31,186 nt of DNA from Porphyromonadaceae bacterium. GTDB taxonomy: Bacteria > Bacteroidota > Bacteroidia > Bacteroidales > Dysgonomonadaceae. A program made the translations under genes and the position numbers. Every line of letters begins with the position of its first letter. Positions within the stretch are counted from its first letter, which is position 1. This document shows, one piece after another, positions 25,116 through 31,186 of the stretch. The DNA is taken from the NCBI GenBank assembly GCA_022840285.1, contig JALHIE010000022.1, forward strand, positions 1 to 31,186, read 5' to 3'. The notes beneath the pieces are model-generated. The model was not told where the DNA came from. It did no database searches and saw only the letters and a program-made list of their open reading frames with translations.

Positions 25116-26183
25116 TCAATGAAATATTTTCCTCCACGGGTAGCGGGTTTTCTTCCTGTCCTTTGGCATGAAGTTTCCGATCGATGCAGAAACGGTAAGC
25201 ACCTGCTGAAACAACACGTTGCCTTCGGTGAAATGCAGGTTGCAGTTGAACCGTGCCTTTACAAGATCCGACTCGATCAGGCGGATGTACCATTCACTTT
25301 CAACGTACGACCTTGCCCGAAGGAATTGTGTTCCCCAATAGAGGTTCCCTCCAAACGTGTTGGCCAGTCTCATGCGCGGCTCTCCCCGGTAAAACGTGTT
25401 TTTTGTGCCGATTCCCCACATTTCGGCATCGCCGCGGGCAACGAACCCGACAGGCTTGTACTGTTCGCTTTCGAACCGACGGTCCCTTTCGTATCCCATC
25501 AACGTTCCCACAGCGATTAATCCTTTAAACCCGCCCTCTCCTTCGTATTCCAGCCCGGTTGTCGCTTGCAGCTGCAGGTTTTCACTCACCCCTTCACCCG
25601 GCGTGGCAGGTTTGGTGTTGGAGTAGTGAAACAGGTACGACTGAAAATCGGCAAAAAGAAGCCCTTTAGCTATTTTTCCCGATAATCCGACAAAAAAATG
25701 CTCGCGTTTCGTAGGTGTAGTATAACCTGTCCTGTCAAACCAAGCGTTGAAAAAATTTTGCCTATCGCCGATTTGACAAAACACGCCCTGCATCAACGGG
25801 ATAAAATTGTTGATGGAATCCTTGAAAAAGAAATTGCTATAATTACCCAACACTTCGCTTCGTGGAAAAGAGCCGGCACGAAACAGGATTTTTGGCGATT
25901 TGTACTGGTAATACATCGTAACATCTACCTTGTCTATCGCTTTATCCATTCCGGGGATTTTCAGCAGGTTTACCCCGGAACGGATGGAATGTTTCTCTCC
26001 CCAACCGATGCTCCCCATGGGTTTAAGCCAGATTCCGTTCATGGTTTCGGAATCAGTGAACGATGATCTTCCGTACTCCGTGTTATCAAAAAAATAGTCC
26101 AATTCCACTTTCCACCGATATTCCTGAGCATAAACCGAAGAAGAAAAAATCAACACCAGAAAGAAGAGAAACCTGTGTTTCAT
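25116..26183 (-). CDS. Outer membrane beta-barrel protein of unknown function
   Basis: 355 residues with a signal peptide, MKHRFLFFLVLIFSSSVYAQ, and then an all-beta sequence of alternating strands with aromatic girdle residues (YRWKVELDYFFDNTEYG, GIWLKPMGSIGWG, DKVDVTMYYQYKSPKILFRAG, GLLFADFQSYLFHYS, FGGNLYWGTQF). It is a probable outer-membrane barrel of about 14-18 strands. The family is not known to me. It sits between a MATE exporter (38 bases upstream) and ligA. On the minus strand TATCTTTA, near a -7 element, occurs 24 bases before its ATG, so it may also have its own promoter. The C-terminus, RYPWRKIFH, is basic rather than the usual terminal Phe strand. Confidence 0.8.
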   Translation of the reverse strand: MKHRFLFFLVLIFSSSVYAQEYRWKVELDYFFDNTEYGRSSFTDSETMNGIWLKPMGSIGWGEKHSIRSGVNLLKIPGMDKAIDKVDVTMYYQYKSPKILFRAGSFPRSEVLGNYSNFFFKDSINNFIPLMQGVFCQIGDRQNFFNAWFDRTGYTTPTKREHFFVGLSGKIAKGLLFADFQSYLFHYSNTKPATPGEGVSENLQLQATTGLEYEGEGGFKGLIAVGTLMGYERDRRFESEQYKPVGFVARGDAEMWGIGTKNTFYRGEPRMRLANTFGGNLYWGTQFLRARSYVESEWYIRLIESDLVKARFNCNLHFTEGNVLFQQVLTVSASIGNFMPKDRKKTRYPWRKIFH

Positions 26184-26221
26184 ATTGTTTGCTTTTCGAC
26201 GGTAAAGATAAGGAAAATTCC

Positions 26222-27577
26222 CTATATCTTCTTATGCACCCACTTCTTGCTTTGCAAATAAAACAGAGAAAAAAACATCAGCTGCCCCCAGTAGACATGC
26301 TCGGTTGTCCAGGCCCAGCTGACCGATAATCGGAGGTAAACAACTATAATCCAGGTATAAAAAACATATCCTAACAAGGTGATGATCTCATAAAGCAGTG
26401 CCCTTTGCGTATTTCCTGTTCCCGAAACTGCACTGAACAACACCGTCCCTATTGCATAAAAAGGCAGGGAGGTCAACAGCACGTACAACGGCGCTACCGT
26501 ATCGTCAATAAGAGAAGTATCGTTCGTATAAATATGAATCATCAGTCGCGGAACAACCGCAACGATAAGGATAATGGCAAGCATCGAAAACAAACTGATA
26601 AGGGTAACCCGCTTGATCAAATTCAGCACTTCATTCTGCCGCCCGGCACCGATAGTATTGCTTACCATGGTGTTCACTGCCGAACCCAGCGCATGGGACG
26701 GAATGGTGACGATGGTGTATAAGCTGCGCACAATATTGGTCACGGCTAAAGAACGCTCACCCAGGTAGTTTTCTATAAACACAAAAAACATCAGCCAGGT
26801 CACGATGGATAACAGATACTGGAGCATCATGTAAATGGAAATATCCAGCACCTTTTTTACAACCGCCCACTTGAATGTAATTCTCCGAAAGCCATACTTC
26901 TCCAGGTCGACTGTTTTCCGGGTGTAAACAATGAAAAATAATGTGGATGACGCTTCGGCAATAACCGATGCCAGCGCGGCACCGCCAATTCCCATTTCAG
27001 GCAGTCCTAAGTTTCCGAAAATCAGTCCGTAATCGAGCACCAAATTCACCAGAGCCATGACCAGTGAATTTATCGTAAGGACCTTGGTACGGGCAATACC
27101 GATGTAAAACGCCCGGAAAGTGCTGTTTGCAAAAGCGAAAACAAAGCCATAGACGCGCCAGTCGAGATAATCGGAAACAGCCTCACTCACATTTTCCGAT
27201 TCAAACAGACGCATCAGCATATCGGAGAATCCAAGCTTGAACACCGCGATCAACAACAGCGCCGGAACAAGAAGGAATAAAATCCCCTGAATGACAATTT
27301 CACCGATTTGGTGGAATTTTTTTTCGCCGTTTCTCCTGCCGATCAGGATCTGGCTTCCCATACTGAATCCGAAACCTATCGTGTAAATGGCAATATAAAT
27401 AATCCCGGCCAGAGCAGATGCGCCCAACTCCACCTCTCCCACCCGGCCGAGAAAGGCAGTATCTATTACCTGAATGATATTCTGCGCCAGCAAACTGAGC
27501 AGGATAGGCAAACTTATTTTTACTACATGTCTATTGGAATACACAAAAAAGTACGATACGGCGGTTTTATGCGTCAT
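26222..27577 (-). CDS. MATE family efflux transporter
   Basis: 451 residues, twelve predicted membrane helices in two halves. Helix 1 carries LPILLSLLAQNIIQVIDTAFLGRVGEVELGASALAG, and the following loop has GSQILIGRRNGEKKFHQIG, both characteristic of MATE exporters of the NorM/DinF branch; the second half opens with LQYLLSIVTWLMFFVFIENYLGERSLAVTNIVRS. It exports small organic compounds against an ion gradient. It differs clearly from the other MATE in this window (starting at 7735), so they are not recent duplicates. It is the first gene of the minus-strand run that ends with the permease. A TTGCTTTG sequence near 27590 on the minus strand is a possible -7 element. Confidence 0.9.
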   Translation of the reverse strand: MTHKTAVSYFFVYSNRHVVKISLPILLSLLAQNIIQVIDTAFLGRVGEVELGASALAGIIYIAIYTIGFGFSMGSQILIGRRNGEKKFHQIGEIVIQGILFLLVPALLLIAVFKLGFSDMLMRLFESENVSEAVSDYLDWRVYGFVFAFANSTFRAFYIGIARTKVLTINSLVMALVNLVLDYGLIFGNLGLPEMGIGGAALASVIAEASSTLFFIVYTRKTVDLEKYGFRRITFKWAVVKKVLDISIYMMLQYLLSIVTWLMFFVFIENYLGERSLAVTNIVRSLYTIVTIPSHALGSAVNTMVSNTIGAGRQNEVLNLIKRVTLISLFSMLAIILIVAVVPRLMIHIYTNDTSLIDDTVAPLYVLLTSLPFYAIGTVLFSAVSGTGNTQRALLYEIITLLGYVFYTWIIVVYLRLSVSWAWTTEHVYWGQLMFFSLFYLQSKKWVHKKI

Positions 27578-27714
27578 TTATTTCAGCGTGCAAAGCAACG
27601 AATTTTTTGCGGAAAAAAAAAGTGAAACGTCAATTCATTTACCGAATATCTTCGGGTTGTCGTTTGCATAAATAACTGAAAATCAAAAATAAATAAAAAA
27701 CAGCCGAAAATATT

Positions 27715-27747
27715 TTGCAGTTATGCGGATTTTTTTTATTATCTTTG
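27715..27747 (+). promoter_or_regulatory. Promoter for the starch-synthase-like gene
   Basis: TTG at 27715-27717, a 22-base spacer and TATCTTTG at 27740-27747 (exact TAnnTTTG) precede the ATG at 27774 by 26 bases. The spacer is at the long end for Bacteroidota. Confidence 0.6.
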
Positions 27748-27773
27748 TAAAGAATTTGAAGAAAATTAATTAA

Positions 27774-28592
27774 ATGAGTCAAAAAAGAATTCTTTACATC
27801 ACGCAGGAAATTTTTCCTTATTTACCGGAAACACAAATCTCGCACCTATCGAGATATCTACCACAAGCCATCCAGGATAAAGGTCACGAAATCCGTACGT
27901 TCATGCCTAAGTTCGGCAACATCAACGAACGCAGGAACCAATTGCACGAAGTGATCCGCCTCTCGGGAATGAACCTGATCATCGACGATTCGGACCATTC
28001 ACTGATTATCAAGGTTGCCTCCATCCAGTCGGCACGCATGCAGGTTTATTTCATCGATAACGACGATTTCTTTCAAAACCGTGAGACGCTTACTGATCAG
28101 AAAGGAGAGGAATACGATGACAACGATGAACGAAGCATCTTTTTTGTCCGCGGCGTACTGGAAACCATCAAAAAACTGCGTTGGGTTCCCGACATCATTC
28201 ATTGCCACGGCTGGTTTACCGCATTGGCGCCTATTTATATCAAGAAAGGATACAAAGACGATCCCTGCTTAAAGAACGCCAAAGTTATTTATTCCGTTTA
28301 CGACGAGAACTTCGAAAAACCTTTTAACGAAGGATTTTCAGAAAAACTTCGTTTCGATACCATTGGCGACAAGGAAATCGAAGATGTGAAAAAACGGGGA
28401 AAAATGGATTTCGTAAACCTCACAAAACTGGCCATCGATTATTCGGACGGAGTTGTTCAAGGCAGTGAAAACATTCACAAAGAGCTGGACAAGTACATCA
28501 CCGATAAAAAAATACCCTACTTGGGATATACTCCCGATTTTGAGAATAACGTGGAAAAAATCGGCGAATTTTGCGATAAGATCGACGCCTAA
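27774..28592 (+). CDS. Starch/glycogen synthase catalytic-domain-like protein (single domain)
   Basis: 272 residues that match only the N-terminal GT5 lobe of glycogen synthase: RILYITQEIFPYLPE at the start, RTFMPKFGNINERR, VYFIDNDDFFQNR, and DIIHCHGWFTALAPIYIK, equivalent to the HxHDW region of GlgA. The K-x-G-G-L loop that binds ADP-glucose is replaced by PETQISHLSRYLP, and the whole C-terminal GT-B lobe is absent. It therefore probably does not make glycogen by itself. It might be a regulatory or binding protein, or a remnant kept by selection. Similar short forms occur in other Bacteroidota, also near DUF4270 genes as I recall. It has its own promoter and tandem terminators behind it. Confidence 0.8.
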   Translation: MSQKRILYITQEIFPYLPETQISHLSRYLPQAIQDKGHEIRTFMPKFGNINERRNQLHEVIRLSGMNLIIDDSDHSLIIKVASIQSARMQVYFIDNDDFFQNRETLTDQKGEEYDDNDERSIFFVRGVLETIKKLRWVPDIIHCHGWFTALAPIYIKKGYKDDPCLKNAKVIYSVYDENFEKPFNEGFSEKLRFDTIGDKEIEDVKKRGKMDFVNLTKLAIDYSDGVVQGSENIHKELDKYITDKKIPYLGYTPDFENNVEKIGEFCDKIDA

Positions 28593-28600
28593 TTTGTCTT

Positions 28601-28630
28601 AAAAAAAAATCCGTCAAGCGGGTGTTTTTT
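28601..28630 (+). terminator. Rho-independent terminator after the starch-synthase-like gene
   Basis: An A-run (28602-28607), a short stem (ATCCG 28609-28613 with CGGGT 28619-28623, loop TCAAG) and a T-run (28625-28630). The A and T runs can extend the stem, so it may act in both directions. Confidence 0.55.
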
Positions 28631-28664
28631 GTTCTGATAGACAATTATCATTAAAAAACACAAG

Positions 28665-28688
28665 AAAGCCCGTTAAGGGCTTTTTTTT
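28665..28688 (+). terminator. Second Rho-independent terminator
   Basis: AAAGCCC (28665-28671) pairs with GGGCTTT (28677-28683) around a five-base loop GTTAA, followed by T's to 28688. Together with the hairpin 35 bases upstream it insulates the DUF4270 gene. Confidence 0.8.
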
Positions 28689-28708
28689 CAGATATTTTTT
28701 TCAGATAT
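28683..28708. repeat. 13-bp tandem duplication in front of the DUF4270 gene
   Basis: TTTTTTCAGATAT occurs twice in a row (28683-28695 and 28696-28708). The second copy runs into GATATTTG (28704-28711), a -7-like sequence with one mismatch to TAnnTTTG, 23 bases before the ATG at 28734. Confidence 0.6.
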
Positions 28709-28733
28709 TTGCGCTCATAATTTTTTGAAACGA

Positions 28734-30116
28734 ATGAAACTTCAAACCTTATACAAACTATTATTCATTGCCATTGTTGCTGTTCTCGCTTCTTGCGTTG
28801 ACACCCTGGATAAGATAGGATTTACCATTCAACCGGAAAACGACAGGGTTTCAGTAGGTACGGACACGCTGGATGTATTCTCTCGAACCGTACAGGTGGA
28901 TTCCGTTTTTTCCAGAACCAAATATCCCATCCTTGGAGAATATATCGATCCGGTTTTCGGTTCTATCCGGTCTGAATATGTGGGTGAATTTTATTATCCT
29001 GAAAGTCAATTATTTAAAGATGGAGCCGTCATTGACTCTGTCCGATTGACCGTTTCCTATTCCTCCATAATCGGCGACTCTCTGGCACCCATGAGACTGG
29101 CCGTGTACAAGGTTATTGAAGAACTGCCCAAAAACAAGGACTACACGAACTTCAACCCCAGAACGAAATCGGATATGAGCGCCCCACTCGGCACAAAAAC
29201 ATTTACCGGCAGAAACAACACCTATCGCACAGAAACGTACTATTCGGGAACCGCCACCCAAACAATCAAGATTTACGAGATTTACACGGAGTTGCCCAAA
29301 TCTATCGGACAATCCTTTTTGGATGAATTTAAAAAACCGGATCACGGTGCGTTGAAGAATACCGATACTTTCAGGAAGTTTTTCCCCGGCTTATACATCA
29401 CGACAAACTTTGGTAACAGTACGATCCTGAATGTAAACCTGACATCGCTGAACATTTTCTACAAGTACCCCGATCCAAAAGGTTCTTCACAAAAAACAGA
29501 CACGATACGCACCTCCGAGTTCCGGTTGAACATTACCCCTGAAGTGACACAGATCAATCACATACAAAACAACAACGACCAGTTGCTGGCACCGAACGAT
29601 AAGGGTACTTTCGTAAAGAGCCCGGCAGGTGTAAACACGGAAATCACGTTCCCTATATCCGAGATATATTCGAAATTGACAACCCGATCGTTGAATCAGG
29701 CACGGTTTATGGTTTACGCCCTGCCCGAAGCCAGCCAGGATGAGAAAGTGAAATTATCTCCTCCCGACCACTTGCTTCTGGTCAACAAAGATTCGCTGAA
29801 AGGGTTCTTTGAAAACAGGAAACTGCACGACAACGTGACCAGTTTTTATGCTTCTTTCAACAAGGAGACTTACTCGTATAATTTCGGGAATATTGCAGCA
29901 ATGATCAACTACTACAAAAGGCAGAAGAAAGAAGCGTTCGACCTCACCTATTACCTGGTTCCGGTGGACATCACGTTCACCACGACAGGAGGCTCTTATT
30001 ATTCACCCGGAACAAGTACTCCCACGGCTATATACAACCAGATGAAACCGTCGGCGGTAATGCTCGAGAACAAACCGGAAAAACTGAAGCTGGACATCAT
30101 TTACAGCTCGTTTTAG
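28734..30116 (+). CDS. DUF4270 family lipoprotein
   Basis: 460 residues from the ATG at 28734; a TTG three codons earlier is less likely. A type II signal peptide ends in the lipobox LASC with acylated Cys21. The mature protein has the features of the Bacteroidota DUF4270 family: the opening VDTLDKIGFTIQPENDRVSVGTDTLDV, then LGEYIDPVFGSIRSEYVGEFYYP, ending in a strand LKLDIIYSSF. It is mostly beta and probably sits on the outer membrane. Function is unknown; related proteins are found in gliding and non-gliding Bacteroidota alike. It is isolated between two terminators upstream and a strong hairpin downstream, with the neighbouring starch-synthase-like gene on the same strand. Confidence 0.88.
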   Translation: MKLQTLYKLLFIAIVAVLASCVDTLDKIGFTIQPENDRVSVGTDTLDVFSRTVQVDSVFSRTKYPILGEYIDPVFGSIRSEYVGEFYYPESQLFKDGAVIDSVRLTVSYSSIIGDSLAPMRLAVYKVIEELPKNKDYTNFNPRTKSDMSAPLGTKTFTGRNNTYRTETYYSGTATQTIKIYEIYTELPKSIGQSFLDEFKKPDHGALKNTDTFRKFFPGLYITTNFGNSTILNVNLTSLNIFYKYPDPKGSSQKTDTIRTSEFRLNITPEVTQINHIQNNNDQLLAPNDKGTFVKSPAGVNTEITFPISEIYSKLTTRSLNQARFMVYALPEASQDEKVKLSPPDHLLLVNKDSLKGFFENRKLHDNVTSFYASFNKETYSYNFGNIAAMINYYKRQKKEAFDLTYYLVPVDITFTTTGGSYYSPGTSTPTAIYNQMKPSAVMLENKPEKLKLDIIYSSF

Positions 30117-30117
30117 A

Positions 30118-30191
30118 TAAGACAAGAGAGTCAAGAAGATACAAGACTGCGGGCTGCAAATGAAAATTTACAGCCCGCAGTCTTGTTTTTT
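30118..30191 (+). terminator. Strong hairpin terminator between the DUF4270 gene and ruvB
   Basis: ACAAGACTGCGGGCTG (30141-30156) is the exact reverse complement of 30171-30186, giving a perfect 16-bp stem with a 14-base loop, followed by six T's (30186-30191). It terminates the plus-strand gene; on the minus strand the hairpin is not followed by a T-run. The bases before it (30120-30146) repeat CAAGA at 9-10 base steps, so the stem seems to have grown out of a short-repeat tract. Confidence 0.85.
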
Positions 30192-30196
30192 GGTTC

Positions 30197-31186
30197 TCAA
30201 AACAATAAACCCTGTTCCAGGTCCCTTTTTCGTCCCAAATGCCGGAAAGCGAGTTCCGTCGCCTCGCGTCCTCTCGGTGTACGCTTGAGAAAACCCTCCT
30301 TGATAAGAAACGGCTCATAGACCTCTTCGATGGTCCCGGCATCATCCCCTACGGCCGTAGCGATAGTCGTAATCCCAACGGGTCCTCCCTTAAACTTATC
30401 AATAATGGTGAGAAGTATCTTATTATCAATCTCATCGAGTCCATAGCGGTCTATATTCAGCGCTTCAAGGGCATAAGACGAAATGGCCTTGTCTATCTTA
30501 CCCGATCCCTTCACCTGGGCGAAATCGCGGACACGGCGAAGAAGCGCGTTGGCAATACGCGGAGTACCGCGGCTTCTCGAAGCGATCTCTTCAGCCGCAT
30601 TTCGGGCACAAGCGATATTCAGGATGTTGGCCGAGCGGAGAATAATGCCCGTAAGGGTATCCGCATCGTAATATTCCAGGTGCATATTAATGCCGAAGCG
30701 GGCACGCAGTGGACTGGTCAGCAATCCGCTGCGCGTGGTCGCGCCGATCAGCGTAAACGGATTCAAATCGATCTGGATGGAACGGGCGCTCGGCCCCTTG
30801 TCAATCATTATGTCAATCCTATAGTCCTCCATCGCGCTGTAAAGATATTCCTCCACCACAGGCGACAGGCGGTGAATCTCATCAATAAACAGCACATCAT
30901 TCGTTTCCAGCGAGGTAAGAATCCCTGCCAGATCACCGGGCTTATCCAAAACCGGGCCCGACGTGACCTTGAACCCTACACCCAGCTCGTTGGCGATAAT
31001 ATTCGACAGGGTGGTTTTTCCCAATCCCGGAGGACCGTGCAGCAACACATGATCAAGCGATTCGCGGCGCATGCGCGCAGCACTGACAAAGACCCTGAGA
31101 TTCTCAACAATTTTATCCTGCCCGTTAAATCCGTTAAATGTCAGCGGACGCAACGCGTTTTCGTATTCCCGGTCGTTTTCCTGAAA
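30197..31186 (-). CDS. ruvB: Holliday junction branch migration helicase RuvB (N-terminus outside window)
   Basis: The frame is open to the window edge, giving 329 residues; by family length about ten N-terminal residues are missing. It starts within EYENALRPLTFNGFNGQDKIVENL. AAA+ motifs are Walker A GPPGLGKTTL, Walker B LFIDEIHRL, sensor 1 GATTRSGLL and the arginine-finger region PLRARFGI. The C-terminal winged-helix domain has the family's GPVGITTIATAVGDD...YEPFLIKEGFLKRTPRGREAT. RuvB hexamers pump DNA through Holliday junctions with RuvA. It is convergent with the DUF4270 gene across the strong hairpin. Confidence 0.96.
   Translation of the reverse strand, partial: FQENDREYENALRPLTFNGFNGQDKIVENLRVFVSAARMRRESLDHVLLHGPPGLGKTTLSNIIANELGVGFKVTSGPVLDKPGDLAGILTSLETNDVLFIDEIHRLSPVVEEYLYSAMEDYRIDIMIDKGPSARSIQIDLNPFTLIGATTRSGLLTSPLRARFGINMHLEYYDADTLTGIILRSANILNIACARNAAEEIASRSRGTPRIANALLRRVRDFAQVKGSGKIDKAISSYALEALNIDRYGLDEIDNKILLTIIDKFKGGPVGITTIATAVGDDAGTIEEVYEPFLIKEGFLKRTPRGREATELAFRHLGRKRDLEQGLLF

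Noticed and set aside
25102..25293. Upstream in-frame extension of ligA to 25293
   Set aside because: The added 64 residues do not resemble LigA and overlap the barrel gene; the ATG at 25101 gives the normal start.
1..31186. CRISPR arrays, tRNA/rRNA genes, insertion sequences, integrases
   Set aside because: No regularly spaced direct repeats of CRISPR type, no cloverleaf that I could make out, and no transposase or integrase reading frame.

Overview
The window reads as a chromosomal segment of an anaerobic Bacteroidota, probably a Dysgonomonadaceae/Porphyromonadaceae-type lineage such as Proteiniphilum or Petrimonas. The evidence is the recurring Bacteroidota promoter core TAnnTTTG, a lipoprotein of the Bacteroidota-specific DUF4270 family, a FeoA-FeoB fusion, several SusC-free outer-membrane and lipoproteins, and a single-domain starch-synthase-like gene. 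The genus is inference only. I see no rRNA, tRNA, CRISPR array, insertion sequence or prophage gene. Coding density is high and no gene-free stretch exceeds 300 bases.

Region 1 (1-6385, + strand) is the accessory-looking part. A very large DUF1998-type superfamily-2 helicase, cut by the window start, carries a nuclease-like C-terminal domain. It overlaps by ATGA with a UvrD-like helicase that has a RelE/ParE toxin-like domain fused at its N-terminus. A small membrane protein follows. The two-helicase pair resembles DruE/DrmA-style phage-defence modules but does not match any architecture I can name with confidence. It is the best candidate for an undescribed system here.

Region 2 (6401-15122) has a MATE exporter on the minus strand and a TIM-barrel sugar-phosphate isomerase/epimerase. 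A long-chain acyl-CoA synthetase is split by a frameshift. An iron(II) uptake cluster on the minus strand holds FeoAB, broken by a small deletion and frameshift near its end, and a 53-residue FeoB-associated Cys-rich membrane protein. An outer-membrane protein/lipoprotein pair of unknown role follows.

Region 3 (15148-21201, + strand) has class I fumarase, then a compact pantothenate/CoA operon. The operon order is a probable ketopantoate reductase (DUF2520, PanG-like), panB, panC, panD, a stand-alone coaB and a stand-alone coaC. Together they cover ketopantoate formation to 4'-phosphopantetheine, except the pantothenate kinase step.

Region 4 (21210-27577, minus strand) is a co-directional run, in transcription order: MATE exporter, outer-membrane beta-barrel protein, ligA (NAD-dependent DNA ligase) and an SLC13-type permease with TrkA-C domains. 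Region 5 (27715-31186) holds a truncated starch-synthase-like gene, tandem terminators, the DUF4270 lipoprotein, a strong 16-bp hairpin terminator, and convergent ruvB running off the window end.
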